DNA from: Ferribacterium limneticum
GTDB taxonomy: Bacteria > Pseudomonadota > Gammaproteobacteria > Burkholderiales > Rhodocyclaceae
DNA length: 64,000 bases
Direction: 5' to 3'
Assembly (NCBI RefSeq): GCF_020510625.1
Contig: NZ_CP075191.1
Location: 2,394,001-2,458,000, forward strand
Shown: positions 36,244-49,589 of the stretch, one piece after another
How positions within the stretch are numbered: position 1 is the stretch's first letter
How the letters are laid out: the number at the start of each line of letters is the position of its first letter
The notes under the pieces: generated by a model
The model's input: only the letters and a program-made list of their open reading frames with translations
The model's database searches: none
Told to the model about the DNA's origin: nothing
Made by a program: the position numbers and the translations under genes

Positions 36244-36344
36244 CACATTTTAGCCAGCCATTCAGCAAAGCGCAAGCATAGGACTTTCCCTTAGATAATT
36301 GACTAAGTCACGGTATTCACGTAAATTTTCACTTACACGATTAT

Positions 36345-36355
36345 TGGTCTTACCA
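36345..36355. promoter_or_regulatory. LldR operator upstream of lutA
   Basis: TGGTCTTACCA, the third copy of the same palindrome in the opposite orientation, ending 33 bp before the lutA ATG, where bound repressor would block transcription of lutACB. Confidence 0.7.
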
Positions 36356-36388
36356 TTTGACCGTTAAATAATTCACACCGGAGACGAG

Positions 36389-37177
36389 ATGACCCAAGCG
36401 CAAACCCCGCCGCCCCGCCCCGGCGACGTTTATTTCTTCGCCACCTGCGTCGTAGACCAGTTCTTTCCCGGTGCCGGCATGGATGCCATCACCCTGCTCG
36501 AACGCCAGGGCATCCGTGTGCACTTTCCGGAAGAACAGACCTGCTGTGGCCAACCGGCCTACACCAGCGGCTTTCCCGATGAAGCGCGCAAGGTCGCGGC
36601 GCATCAGTTGACGCTATTCCCGAATGACTGGCCAGTCGTGGTGCCATCCGGCTCCTGTGCCGGCATGATGAAGCACCACTACCCCACCCTTTTTGCCGCC
36701 GATCCGGTACGCAAGGGACAGGCCGAAGCCCTCTCCGCCCGCATCTATGAGCTGACCGACTTCCTGGTCAATGCCCTGAATTTCCAGCCGGAAGACCTGG
36801 GCAGCGACTGCACCGTCGTGCTGCACACCTCCTGCTCGGCGCGTCGTGAAATGGGCGTGCATCTGACCGGGCGCAAGCTGCTTGGCAGTCTTAACAAAGT
36901 GACGGTCGCCCAGCAGGATCATGAATCTGAATGCTGCGGCTTCGGCGGCACCTTCTCGGTCAAGCAGCCGGAAATTTCCGGGGCGATGGTCGAAGACAAG
37001 GTCAAGGCCTTGAAAGCCACCGGCGCCGAACGCGTCGTCAGCGCCGACTGCGGCTGCCTGATGAACATCCTCGGCCACGCTGCCTGGAAGGACCAACAGG
37101 CCGGCCTTTCGAAACCCAGCCTGCCCGGCGAACATATCGCCAGCTTCCTGCTGCGTCGTACCGGAGGTGCCAAATGA
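36389..37177 (+). CDS. lutA: L-lactate utilisation protein LutA (LldE)
   Basis: A 262-residue protein with two CCG domains: TCCGQPAYTSG near 51-60 and ECCGFGGTFS near 190, each with upstream Cys residues (ATCVVD, HTSCSARRE). These bind an iron-sulfur cluster of heterodisulfide-reductase type. It forms with LutB and LutC the membrane-associated complex that oxidises L-lactate to pyruvate. First gene of lutACB; its stop overlaps the lutC start by four bases. Confidence 0.95.
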   Translation: MTQAQTPPPRPGDVYFFATCVVDQFFPGAGMDAITLLERQGIRVHFPEEQTCCGQPAYTSGFPDEARKVAAHQLTLFPNDWPVVVPSGSCAGMMKHHYPTLFAADPVRKGQAEALSARIYELTDFLVNALNFQPEDLGSDCTVVLHTSCSARREMGVHLTGRKLLGSLNKVTVAQQDHESECCGFGGTFSVKQPEISGAMVEDKVKALKATGAERVVSADCGCLMNILGHAAWKDQQAGLSKPSLPGEHIASFLLRRTGGAK

Positions 37178-37839
37178 GCGCCCGTGATCGCATTCTCGCC
37201 AAGCTGAACGCCGCCCCGGTGCTGCCGAAAGCCGCCCCGGATGTCGCCGCCTGGTATGCCGCGCATCGCAGCAGCGAAAGCACGGCCGAAAAAGCCGCCC
37301 GTTTCCGCAACTGCATCGAGTTCGCGCATGCCGAAGTCTATGCCGTCTCCCGCGCCAGCTGGCTGCAAAAGCTGTGGGAAGTGCTGTCGGCCAAACAGGT
37401 CGGCAAACTGCTCGTCGCGCCCGGCACGGCCCACGGTGCGCGGGCCATCGCCGAATTGCCAGCCGGTGAAATCGAATGCAAAGGCTACGACCACCGGATC
37501 GAAGACTGGAAAGAGGAGATGTTCCACGACATCCCGGCCAGCCTGACCGTCGCCCGCAGCGCCATTGCCGAAACCGGCACGTTGGTGCTGTGGCCTGATG
37601 CAAACGAGCCGCGCCTGATGTCGCTGGTGCCGCCGCTTCATATCGTCCTGCTTGATGCTTCGACCATCCACAACACCTTTTACGAGGCGATGACGGCCGA
37701 AGGCTGGTCTGATGGCCTGCCGACCAACGCCCTGCTCATTTCCGGGCCGTCGAAGACCGCCGATATCCAGGTAACGCTGGCCTACGGCGCCCACGGCCCG
37801 AAAGAACTGGTTGTCCTGCTGATCGGAGACGAAGCATGA
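37174..37839 (+). CDS. lutC: L-lactate utilisation protein LutC (LldG)
   Basis: A 221-residue LUD-domain protein, with the family segments ETGTLVLWPD and LMSLVPPLHIVLLD. It is a subunit of the LutABC lactate oxidase. ATG 37174 overlaps the lutA stop and is preceded by GGAGG. It overlaps lutB by four bases, so the order here is A-C-B. Confidence 0.93.
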   Translation: MSARDRILAKLNAAPVLPKAAPDVAAWYAAHRSSESTAEKAARFRNCIEFAHAEVYAVSRASWLQKLWEVLSAKQVGKLLVAPGTAHGARAIAELPAGEIECKGYDHRIEDWKEEMFHDIPASLTVARSAIAETGTLVLWPDANEPRLMSLVPPLHIVLLDASTIHNTFYEAMTAEGWSDGLPTNALLISGPSKTADIQVTLAYGAHGPKELVVLLIGDEA

Positions 37840-39266
37840 GCGAACATGCAATGAATTTCATGCCCTCCGAGGGCTTCCGCGCCCGCGCCAAGGACGTGGT
37901 TGAAAATCCCTTCCTGCGCCAGAGTTTCCGTGGCGCCATGGATTTCCTGATCAACAAGCGCATCACCCAGTTCCCCAGCCCGGAAGAACTGGAAACCCTG
38001 CGCACGCTGGGCGAGCAGATTCGCCAGTACAACCTCGGCAAGCTGCCCAGCCTGCTGGTGCAACTGGAAGAAAACCTGACCCGCAACGGCATCAAGGTGC
38101 ATTGGGCCGAAACGCCGGATGAAGCCAACGCCATCATCCTCGGCATCTGCCAGGCACATTCGGCCAAGCTGATGGTCAAGGGCAAGTCGATGGTCAGCGA
38201 GGAAATCGAGCTGAACCACGCCTGCGCGGCGGTCGGCATCGAGGCCATGGAGTCGGACATGGGCGAATACATCGTCCAGCTAGCCGGCGAAAAGCCCTCG
38301 CACATCATCATGCCGGCCATCCACAAGACCAAGGAAGAGATTGCCCGGCTGTTTGAAGAGAAAGTCCCGGGCGTCGATTACACCGACAACGTCGATGAAC
38401 TGATCCAGATCGGCCGCAAGGTGCTGCGCGAGAAGTTTCTCGTCGCCGACATCGGTCTGTCCGGCGTCAATTTCGCCGTCGCCGAAACCGGCACCCTGTG
38501 CCTGGTCGAAAACGAGGGCAATGGCCGCCTGAGCACCACCGCGCCGCCGGTGCATATCGCCATCACCGGCATCGAGAAGATCGTCGAAAAGCTCGACCAC
38601 GTGCCGCCACTGCTCTCGTTGCTCACTCGCTCCGCGACCGGCCAGAACATCTCGACCTACTTCAACATGATCTCCGGGCCGCGCAAGGCCGACGAGAAGG
38701 ACGGGCCGACCGAAGTGCATCTGGTGCTGCTCGACAACGGCCGCACGCAAGCCTACGCCGATGAGCAATTGCGCAAGACGCTGCAATGCATCCGCTGCGG
38801 GGCGTGCATGAACCACTGCCCGGTTTATACGCGGATTGGCGGGCATGCTTATGGCACCACCTACCCCGGCCCGATCGGCAAGATCATCTCGCCGCATATG
38901 CTCGGGCTGGAGGCGACTTCTTCCATGGCGACCGCCTCGTCACTGTGTGGCGCTTGCGGGGAGGTTTGTCCGGTGAAGATTCCGATTCCGGATTTGTTGA
39001 TGCGGCTGCGGGAAGAGGCGTTTACGGCACCGCATGCGAATCCGGCGATGCGAGGTCAAGGAGCGGGATATAGCTGGTTGATGACGTCCATATGGCGGGG
39101 ATGGGCGGCGGTTTATCGGTCGCCGTCCCTGTACGGTGTTGTGAGCTGGCTGGGGAGTCGGTTTGCGTGGCTGATGCCATCGAAGCAAGGGGCCTGGACG
39201 AGCGTTCGGGTGCCGTTGAAGCCGGCGCCTAAGCGGTTGAGGGATATGTTGAAAGACCGCGGCTAA
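37836..39266 (+). CDS. lutB: L-lactate utilisation iron-sulfur protein LutB (LldF)
   Basis: A 476-residue protein with an N-terminal LUD domain (about 60-300, ETGTLCLVENEGNGR) and a C-terminal ferredoxin-like domain with two 4Fe-4S motifs, CIRCGACMNHCPVY near 318 and CGACGEVCPVKIP near 370. It transfers electrons within the lactate oxidase. In the last 300 bases codon choice shifts toward G/T-ending codons compared with the body of the gene. A foldback element lies just downstream. Confidence 0.95.
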   Translation: MSEHAMNFMPSEGFRARAKDVVENPFLRQSFRGAMDFLINKRITQFPSPEELETLRTLGEQIRQYNLGKLPSLLVQLEENLTRNGIKVHWAETPDEANAIILGICQAHSAKLMVKGKSMVSEEIELNHACAAVGIEAMESDMGEYIVQLAGEKPSHIIMPAIHKTKEEIARLFEEKVPGVDYTDNVDELIQIGRKVLREKFLVADIGLSGVNFAVAETGTLCLVENEGNGRLSTTAPPVHIAITGIEKIVEKLDHVPPLLSLLTRSATGQNISTYFNMISGPRKADEKDGPTEVHLVLLDNGRTQAYADEQLRKTLQCIRCGACMNHCPVYTRIGGHAYGTTYPGPIGKIISPHMLGLEATSSMATASSLCGACGEVCPVKIPIPDLLMRLREEAFTAPHANPAMRGQGAGYSWLMTSIWRGWAAVYRSPSLYGVVSWLGSRFAWLMPSKQGAWTSVRVPLKPAPKRLRDMLKDRG

Positions 39267-39318
39267 ATGAGCAGCGCTCTATTGGAACCGCTGGTTTTCG
39301 CGCTTGAGGCGCGACATC

Positions 39319-39842
39319 ACTTTCTTTTGCTTCGCCAAAAGAAAGTAAGCAAAGAAAAGGCGACCCCGAGTTACGCGGTTGGCTACGCCAACTTCCCTGC
39401 GCTACTCGAAACCGCCGGGGGCTGCGGAACTCGGGCTATGCCCTCAAACAGTCCTCGCCCTTTTTCCGCCGCTTTCTCCGTTGCTCAGCGCTCCACAAGG
39501 GGCCCTAAAGGCGTCTCGGAACCATGCACCGACCAAAAAATTAGCCGCCACAGCCAACCGGCAAAAAAATTAAAAAATATATCCCACAGGTTCAGCGTGG
39601 ACGCCTCACCGGGCCCCTTGGAAGGTGCCGAGCAACGCAGGAATGCCGGGGGCCTTCGGCTGGCGTTGTTTGAGCCGCAGGCGAGTTTAGCCAGCCGCGC
39701 CCTGAGCGATGCGAAGCAGCGCGAGGAAGTACTCTTGGGGTGCCCGGCGTTTCGAGTAGCGCAGGGAACCGGGCGTAGCCCGGCACCGCCCCAGGGGTCG
39801 CCTTTTCTTTGGCTACTTTCTTTTGGCGAAGCAAAAGAAAGT
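39319..39842. mobile_element. Foldback/MITE-like element with long terminal inverted repeats
   Basis: The gene-free stretch 39267-39926 is mostly occupied by this element. Its ends (39319-39367 and 39794-39842) are inverted copies, 47 of 49 bases identical. Each end is itself near-palindromic (ACTTTCTTTTG/CAAAAGAAAGT). Inner inverted segments continue the fold (ccctgcgctactcgaaa near 39404 against tttcgagtagcgcaggg near 39750). No transposase fits inside. It may be a non-autonomous element or a dispersed chromosomal repeat; it could also terminate lut transcription. Confidence 0.7.
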
Positions 39843-39926
39843 ACGCCCGCCAGCAAGGCGGAAACTCAAGCTTACTCAAGCCGGATAGCCAATTAAGCGC
39901 AACACAAAGAATACCGAGACAAACCC

Positions 39927-42692
39927 ATGAGCGAACTCATCCAGCACCTGAGCCAACACCTGCCGCCAAACCAGATCATCGTCGATGACCTGCGCCGCCT
40001 GGCCTATGGCACCGATGCCAGCTTCTACCGCCTGATCCCGCAGGTCATCGCCGTCATCGAAAACGAGCGTGAAGCCCAATTGGTCCTGCAAACGGCTAGG
40101 CAAAACAACACCCCGGTCACCTTCCGTGCCGCCGGCACCAGCCTCTCAGGGCAAGCGATCACCAACGGCATCCTGGCGCTGATCGGCGAAGGCTTCGCCA
40201 CCTACGAGCAGAATGCCGACGCCAGCAAGGTCAAGGTTGGCCCCGGCATCATCGGTGGCGAGGTGAATCGCCGCCTCGCGCCGCACGGCAAGAAGATCGG
40301 CCCCGACCCTGCTTCCATCGGCGCCGCCAAGATCGGCGGCATTGCGGCCAACAACGCTTCCGGCATGTGCTGCGGCACAGCCCAGAACAGCTACCGGACA
40401 CTGGCCGGCCTGCGCGTCATGCTGGCCGACGGTTCGCTGCTCGACACCGAAGACCCGCTCAGCGTCGATGCCTTCACCCAGACCCACGCCGTCATGCTCG
40501 GCGAACTGGAGCGTCTGGGCAGCGACACCCGCGCCAACGCCAAGCTGGCCGAGCGTATCCGCCACAAGTTCAAGATCAAGAACACCACCGGCTACAGCCT
40601 GAATGCGCTGGTCGATTACGAGCACCCGATCGACATCCTCAGCCACCTGATGATCGGCTCGGAAGGCACCCTCGGCTTCATTTCGCGCATCACCTACAAC
40701 ACCGTCGTCGAAGACCCGTTCAAGGCGAGCGCGCTGGTCTTCTTCCCGGATATCCGCACCGCCTGCGAGGCAGTCATCCGCCTCAAGCCGCAACCGGTTT
40801 CCGCTGTCGAATTGCTCGACCGTCCCGCACTGCACTCCGTCGAGAACAAGCCCGGACTGCCGGCCATCATGCGCCAACTGGGCGAGGATGCCGCCGCGCT
40901 GCTGATCGAAGTACGCGCCGCTACGGCAGAGGGCATCAACGAAAAGATCGCTGCCGTTCATGCCGCCATGGCCGGCATTGCCACCGTCGAGCCGATGCAG
41001 TTCTCAACCGACCCGGCGACCTGCGAGATGTACTGGAAGGTCCGCAAGGGCACCTTCCCCTCAGTCGGTGCCATGCGCCGGACCGGCACCACCGTGCTGA
41101 TCGAGGACATCGCCTTTCCTGTTGCCTCACTGGCTGATGCCACGCTCGACCTGCAGGCATTGCTCCGCCACCACGGCTACCACGAAGCCATCATTTTCGG
41201 CCACGCGCTGGAAGGCAACCTGCACTTCGTCTTTACCCAGGATTTCGGCGACCAGGCCGAAGTCGACCGCTACGCCCGCCTGATGGACGACGTTTGCGAC
41301 CTGGTGGTCAAGAAATACGATGGCTCGCTGAAAGCCGAGCACGGCACCGGCCGCAACATGGCGCCTTTCGTCGAGATGGAATGGGGCAAGGAAGCGACCG
41401 ACCTGATGCGCCGCATCAAGAAGCTGTTCGACCCGGACAACCTGCTCAACCCCGGCGTCATCCTCAACGACAATCCGCACGCCCACCTCGAAAACCTCAA
41501 GCCGATGCCGGCGGCCGAGGACATCGTCGACCGCTGCATCGAATGCGGCTTCTGCGAACCGCTCTGCCCCTCGCACCGCCTGACCCTCAGCCCGCGCCAG
41601 CGCATCGTCAGCGTCCGCGAACTGGCCCGCCGCGCCGTTGCCGGCGAGCCCGCCGGGCCCATCGGCGAAGACTACGCCTACATGGGCCTCGACACCTGTG
41701 CCGGCTGCGGCCTGTGTTCGACAGCCTGCCCGGTCGGCATTGACACCGGCGATCTGACCCGCCGCCTGCGTGGCCGCAAGATCGGTGAGACGGCACGCGC
41801 GGTTAATGCATGGACCGGTGAAAACTTCGGCACCCTGGCCAATGCCTCGCGCCTCGGCCTCAAGGTCGGTCACGCCGTCTCCGGCGTCCTCGGCGACAAC
41901 TTCCTCGGCCGTATTTCCGGCGGCGCGTGGAAGAAAAACATGCCGCATGCCGGCAAGGCCCCCGTGGTGCGAAGCACTAACGGCGACCCGGTCGTCTATT
42001 TCCCGACTTGCGGTGGCCGTATCTTCGGGCCAGCGAAATCAGGCGACTCGCAACTCGGCGACGTCATCATCGAACTGCTGACCCGCGCCGGCTATGCACC
42101 CATCCTGCCCGAAGGCTTCGACAAACTGTGCTGCGGCCAGATGCTGGCCAGCAAGGGCATGGTCGAAGAAGCTGAAGGCATGTCGAAGACGCTGGAAGCG
42201 GCACTGATGAAGGCCTCGGAGAACGGCAAGTATCCAGTGATCATGGATGCCAGCACCTGCTCGGCCCGCATGCAGAGCCATCTCGCCGGCCGTCTCAAAC
42301 TCTACGACTTCCACGAATTCGCCCACGATGCCCTGCTGCCACGCCTGATGATCACCAAACAGGCCGAACCGGTCGCCCTGCACGTCAATTGCAGCGTTCG
42401 CAAGACCGGTGCCGATGGCAAGCTGCGTGCCCTGCTCAAGGCCTGCGCCGGGCAGATCATCGAGCCAGCCGGCGTGACCTGCTGCGGCTTTGCCGGCGAC
42501 CGCGGCTTTGTCGTGCCGGAATTGAACCAGCATGCCCTGCGCCACATCCACAAGGCTCTGCCGACCAACTGCGCTTGCGGCGTATCGACCAACCGCACCT
42601 GCGAAATCGGCCTGACCGCCGAAACCGGCATCAACTACCAATCCATCGCCTATTTGCTCGAAAAATGCAGTCGCCCACAGCCAACGTGTTGA
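39927..42692 (+). CDS. dld: FAD-linked D-lactate dehydrogenase with iron-sulfur and CCG domains
   Basis: A 921-residue fusion. The N-terminal FAD-binding domain (about 35-270) has FRAAGTSLSGQA and GGIAANNASGMCCG. A GlcD-like C-terminal lobe ends in LKAEHGTGRNMAPFVE and LFDPDNLLNPGVI near 510. Two 4Fe-4S motifs (CIECGFCEPLCP and CAGCGLCSTACP) follow, then CCG-type domains (CCGQMLASKGM, TCCGFAGDRGF). Such fusions oxidise D-lactate or related 2-hydroxyacids. Together with lutACB it would handle both lactate isomers. Separated from lutB by the foldback element, so it may have its own promoter. Confidence 0.88.
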   Translation: MSELIQHLSQHLPPNQIIVDDLRRLAYGTDASFYRLIPQVIAVIENEREAQLVLQTARQNNTPVTFRAAGTSLSGQAITNGILALIGEGFATYEQNADASKVKVGPGIIGGEVNRRLAPHGKKIGPDPASIGAAKIGGIAANNASGMCCGTAQNSYRTLAGLRVMLADGSLLDTEDPLSVDAFTQTHAVMLGELERLGSDTRANAKLAERIRHKFKIKNTTGYSLNALVDYEHPIDILSHLMIGSEGTLGFISRITYNTVVEDPFKASALVFFPDIRTACEAVIRLKPQPVSAVELLDRPALHSVENKPGLPAIMRQLGEDAAALLIEVRAATAEGINEKIAAVHAAMAGIATVEPMQFSTDPATCEMYWKVRKGTFPSVGAMRRTGTTVLIEDIAFPVASLADATLDLQALLRHHGYHEAIIFGHALEGNLHFVFTQDFGDQAEVDRYARLMDDVCDLVVKKYDGSLKAEHGTGRNMAPFVEMEWGKEATDLMRRIKKLFDPDNLLNPGVILNDNPHAHLENLKPMPAAEDIVDRCIECGFCEPLCPSHRLTLSPRQRIVSVRELARRAVAGEPAGPIGEDYAYMGLDTCAGCGLCSTACPVGIDTGDLTRRLRGRKIGETARAVNAWTGENFGTLANASRLGLKVGHAVSGVLGDNFLGRISGGAWKKNMPHAGKAPVVRSTNGDPVVYFPTCGGRIFGPAKSGDSQLGDVIIELLTRAGYAPILPEGFDKLCCGQMLASKGMVEEAEGMSKTLEAALMKASENGKYPVIMDASTCSARMQSHLAGRLKLYDFHEFAHDALLPRLMITKQAEPVALHVNCSVRKTGADGKLRALLKACAGQIIEPAGVTCCGFAGDRGFVVPELNQHALRHIHKALPTNCACGVSTNRTCEIGLTAETGINYQSIAYLLEKCSRPQPTC

Positions 42693-42766
42693 GGATTTCC
42701 CTAACAGCGCAAACGCAAACGAATTGTTAAGTTACGTCCCATACGCCAAATTTATCGGAGAACTCC

Positions 42767-43213
42767 ATGTACAAGAAAATCCTCGTCGCCATTGATGACA
42801 GCGCCACCTCCCGCAGCGCACTGGCAGAAGCCCTGCATATTGCCAAATGCAGCAATGCCAAGCTCTACATCACGCACGTTGCCGACGAAACCATGCTGAA
42901 CATTCACGGCCACGCCCTGTCCAGCGTCATCAATCTTGAAGGCGCCGTGGCCAGCATTACCCTGGCCGGACAAAAGCTGCTCGATACCGCCATGCAGCAG
43001 GCAACGGGTATCGATGCCGAACCGCTGATGCTGGAAGCGCTCAATCGCCGCATTTCGGAAACCATTTCCGACAAGGCCAAGGAATTGGGCGTCGACCTGA
43101 TCATCATCGGCCGTCATGGCCAGCGCGGCCTGGCCACGCTTCTTCTTGGTTCGGTCGCCGAACAACTGGCTAAAATTGCCGATGCCTCGGTGCTGCTGGT
43201 CCGCAAGCACTAA
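42767..43213 (+). CDS. Universal stress protein (UspA family)
   Basis: A 148-residue single-domain protein. Start MYKKILVAIDDS, and C-terminal ATP-binding pattern GRHGQRGLATLLLGS followed by VLLVRKH. A ribosome site (CGGAGAA) is present. It probably binds ATP and is induced under energy or oxygen stress. Single gene between dld and ppc, closed by hairpins. Confidence 0.9.
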   Translation: MYKKILVAIDDSATSRSALAEALHIAKCSNAKLYITHVADETMLNIHGHALSSVINLEGAVASITLAGQKLLDTAMQQATGIDAEPLMLEALNRRISETISDKAKELGVDLIIIGRHGQRGLATLLLGSVAEQLAKIADASVLLVRKH

Positions 43214-43228
43214 AGCAGCCTGCCACAC

Positions 43229-43291
43229 CTCCCGCTACGGCGGGAGAGCCCTGTTGCAACAGTTACCTGATCCCCGCCTGACCGGGGATCA
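43229..43291 (+). terminator. Two hairpins between usp and ppc
   Basis: CTCCCGC/GCGGGAG (43229-43246, loop tacg) and TGATCCCCG/CGGGGATCA (43268-43291, loop of 6). Neither is followed by a strong T-run. The second lies just before the ppc start and could affect its translation. Confidence 0.5.
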
Positions 43292-43309
43292 TTCATGATG
43301 GGAATAGCA

Positions 43310-46942
<3,633 letters not shown>

Positions 46943-46958
46943 TCGGGTGTCTTTTGGG

Positions 46959-47045
46959 TCATTCCAGCGCCCCGCAGGAAGTACCCTTGGGGTGCGCAAG
47001 CGGGAATCCAGTTCAACCATGGACTCCCGCCTTCGCGGGAGTGAC
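46959..47045. repeat. REP-like unit interrupted by another palindromic segment
   Basis: Same outer sequences as the 21427 unit (GTCATTCC and GCGGGAATCCAG, then ACTCCCGCCTTCGCGGGAGTGAC). The first palindrome is split by a roughly 30-bp segment (GCGCCCCGCAGG to TTGGGGTGCGC). That segment contains AGGAAGTACCCTTGGGGTGC (46976-46995), which also occurs with one mismatch in the foldback element at 39724-39743. Confidence 0.7.
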
Positions 47046-47094
47046 GAATTTGATGGCCGGGTCAATCAGCAGCGATTGTGGCCAGTAGCGCCCT

Positions 47095-47865
47095 TTACCC
47101 GAGCCGCCGACGCAATGCCTCGAACAGGCAAACCGCTGCCGCCGCGCCGACATTCAGTGATTCGACCGCACCCGGCATGGGAATTTTGATCCTCAGCTTG
47201 GCCGCTTCGATCAATTCTCGGCGCACGCCCAGCCCCTCGGCGCCGAACACCCAGGCTAGTGGCCCGGTCCAACGCGCCTCGTAAAGCGAGGTCGCACCAT
47301 CCAGGCAGGTCACGGCCGTCGTGCCACGATAGTCAGCCATGAAAGCCGCCAGATCTGCCTCTTCATGGATGACGAGGACAAAATGCGCGCCCTGCCCGGC
47401 CCGCAAGACCTTGGGTGACCAGGCCGAGGCACAGCCCGGCGCCAGTAACACCTGCTTCACCCCCGAGGCTGCCGCCGTCCGCAACAGGGTGCCGACATTG
47501 CCTGGATCCTGTACACCATCGAGCAAGACGGCATCATTCCCAAGGTCAATCGCCGCCGTCTGCTGCGGCATGGGCGCCACAGCCAACAGGCCGCTCGGCG
47601 TATCCACCAGGCCCAAGTCGCGCATCAGCGCATCAGCCAGCACCACCGGCTGACGCCCTTCGAGATAAGCCGCAATCTCCCCGCCAGCCAGCGCCGACTC
47701 GGCGACGATCAAGTTCTCCAGCGGCCCGAAGGCTTTCTCGTAAGCCTCGACCAGATGCACGCCATCAAGCAAGGTCTGCCCGGTCTTCCGGCGCTCACGT
47801 CCAGACTCGGCCAGCCGTTTGAGTTGCTTGAAGAATGCGTTGTCGCGCGACTGGATCAGTTTCAT
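47095..47865 (-). CDS. TrmH/SpoU-family RNA methyltransferase
   Basis: A 256-residue SPOUT 2'-O-methyltransferase. Motif 1 is [16 protein letters not shown] near 117, motif 2 VFGAEGLGV, and motif 3 [18 protein letters not shown], which form the SAM-binding knot. The N-terminal substrate domain (about 1-95) resembles 23S rRNA-directed members such as RlmB, but the specific nucleotide cannot be read from sequence. It overlaps rnhB by four bases. Confidence 0.88.
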   Translation of the reverse strand: MKLIQSRDNAFFKQLKRLAESGRERRKTGQTLLDGVHLVEAYEKAFGPLENLIVAESALAGGEIAAYLEGRQPVVLADALMRDLGLVDTPSGLLAVAPMPQQTAAIDLGNDAVLLDGVQDPGNVGTLLRTAAASGVKQVLLAPGCASAWSPKVLRAGQGAHFVLVIHEEADLAAFMADYRGTTAVTCLDGATSLYEARWTGPLAWVFGAEGLGVRRELIEAAKLRIKIPMPGAVESLNVGAAAAVCLFEALRRRLG

Positions 47866-48452
47866 AGCAACGACAACTGCCTTGCCACCGGCCCGAAGCT
47901 GCGCCGATGCACCGGTGATGCACCATGCGCTTCCAGGGCCGCAAAATGCGCCGCCGTCGGGTAGCCCATGTGCCGGTCAAAACCGTATTGCGGATACTGC
48001 GCATGCAAGACCAGCATGCCGGCATCGCGCACAGTCTTGGCGAGGATGGAGGCCGCCGCAATCGAGGCGATCTTGCCATCCCCCTTGACCACTGCTTCGC
48101 AAGGAATATCGAGTTTGGGGCAGCGATTGCCATCCACCAACGCACTTTCCGCCTTCACCTGCAAGGCGGCCACGGCGCGCTGCATGGCCAGCATCGTCGC
48201 CTGCAGAATATTCAGGCGATCGATTTCCTCGACGGTCGCTTCCGCCACCGCCCAGGCCAGTGCCCGTTCCCGGATGATTTCGGCCAACGCATCGCGCTTC
48301 TTCTCGCTCAGCTTTTTGGAATCGTTCAGCCCGGCAATCGGGCGCTCTGGATCGAGAATGACCGCAGCAGCGACAACCGGCCCGGCCAGCGGGCCGCGCC
48401 CGGCCTCGTCAATGCCACAGACGAGGCCGACCGGGACAATCAGTTCAGGCAT
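47862..48452 (-). CDS. rnhB: Ribonuclease HII
   Basis: A 196-residue enzyme that removes ribonucleotides from DNA and RNA/DNA hybrids. Catalytic acidic residues sit in [13 protein letters not shown] near 14-26 and later in ALVDGNRCP. The start overlaps the end of lpxB by 13 nt, as commonly seen for lpxB-rnhB. Confidence 0.95.
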   Translation of the reverse strand: MPELIVPVGLVCGIDEAGRGPLAGPVVAAAVILDPERPIAGLNDSKKLSEKKRDALAEIIRERALAWAVAEATVEEIDRLNILQATMLAMQRAVAALQVKAESALVDGNRCPKLDIPCEAVVKGDGKIASIAAASILAKTVRDAGMLVLHAQYPQYGFDRHMGYPTAAHFAALEAHGASPVHRRSFGPVARQLSLL

Positions 48453-49588
48453 TCAATGACCGCATGAGCGGCCTTGTCAGCGGTGTTCTGGCGCAATTGC
48501 AGATGGATATCGGTAAACGCCTCTTCAACCGCCTCGGCGTTCTCCTTGTCCTCGTACAGCTTGACCAAGGCCTCGGCGAGGTTCTCCGGCGTCGCTTCAT
48601 CCTGCAGAATTTCCGGCACCACAAAGCGCCCGGCCAGCACATTGGGCAAGCCGACATACGGCAGGTAGGCCATGCGCTTCATCAACCAGTAGGAGAATTT
48701 GGCGATCTTGTAGGTGATCACCATCGGCCGCTTGATCAGCGCCGCTTCCAGCGTCGCCGTACCACTCGCCACCAGCGATACATCGGCTGCGCCAAGCGCA
48801 TCCTGGGCATGGCCGAACAGCAGGCGGAACGGCACATCGCCAGCCTGCTGGTTATAGATGGCCAACTCGAACTGCAGGCGTGTTTCACGCGTCGCCAAGG
48901 GCACGACAAACATCGCGTTCGGCAAATGTCGTTCGCGAATGATCTTGGCCGTTTCGACAAAAGTCTCGGCCATCATGGCCAGTTCACCTTGGCGACTGCC
49001 CGGCAGCATGGCAAAGATGGGGTAATCACGCGGCAGCGAAAGCTTTTCCCGAACCGCCTGCTTGTTGGTCTGCAAAGGAATGATGTCGGCCAGCGGATGA
49101 CCGACATAGGTCACCGGCACCCGCTCCTTTTCGTAGAGCGCCGGCTCCATCGGGAACAGGGCCAGCACACGGTTAACCGCCTTGGCAATCTTCTTGACCC
49201 GGCCACCACGCCAGGCCCAGATCGACGGGCTGACGTAATGGATGGTCCGCACGCCGGCTGCCTTGAGATTGGTTTCCAGACCCAGGTTGAAATCCGGTGC
49301 GTCGACACCGATGAAAATATCCGGTTTCAGATCAAGTAGCCGATTCCTCAACTGGCGGCGGATACCGGCAATTTCACGGTAATGCTTCAGGGCATCCCAA
49401 TAGCCCATGACCGACAGCTTTTCCATCGGCCACCAGCTATCGAAACCCTGAGCCTGCATCTTCGGCCCGCCGATCCCGTAAAAAACGGCATCCGGCAGGT
49501 GCGTCTTCAATGCAGCAATCAGGTGGCTGGCCAGGAGATCCCCGGAGGCCTCCCCTGCCACCATGGCAATCCGTACAGCGCTTCCCAT
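48440..49588 (-). CDS. lpxB: Lipid-A-disaccharide synthase
   Basis: A 382-residue GT19 enzyme that joins UDP-diacylglucosamine and lipid X to the tetraacyl-disaccharide of lipid A. N-terminal [16 protein letters not shown] and the ending region [13 protein letters not shown] fit the family. ATG 49588 starts one base after the lpxA stop; a longer open frame inside lpxA is not used. Confidence 0.95.
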   Translation of the reverse strand: MGSAVRIAMVAGEASGDLLASHLIAALKTHLPDAVFYGIGGPKMQAQGFDSWWPMEKLSVMGYWDALKHYREIAGIRRQLRNRLLDLKPDIFIGVDAPDFNLGLETNLKAAGVRTIHYVSPSIWAWRGGRVKKIAKAVNRVLALFPMEPALYEKERVPVTYVGHPLADIIPLQTNKQAVREKLSLPRDYPIFAMLPGSRQGELAMMAETFVETAKIIRERHLPNAMFVVPLATRETRLQFELAIYNQQAGDVPFRLLFGHAQDALGAADVSLVASGTATLEAALIKRPMVITYKIAKFSYWLMKRMAYLPYVGLPNVLAGRFVVPEILQDEATPENLAEALVKLYEDKENAEAVEEAFTDIHLQLRQNTADKAAHAVIECLN

Positions 49589-49589
49589 A

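Noticed and set aside
39267..39896. Open frame of about 209 codons across the foldback element
   Set aside because: It runs through both terminal inverted repeats and gives a low-complexity product typical of repeat DNA, without a ribosome site.
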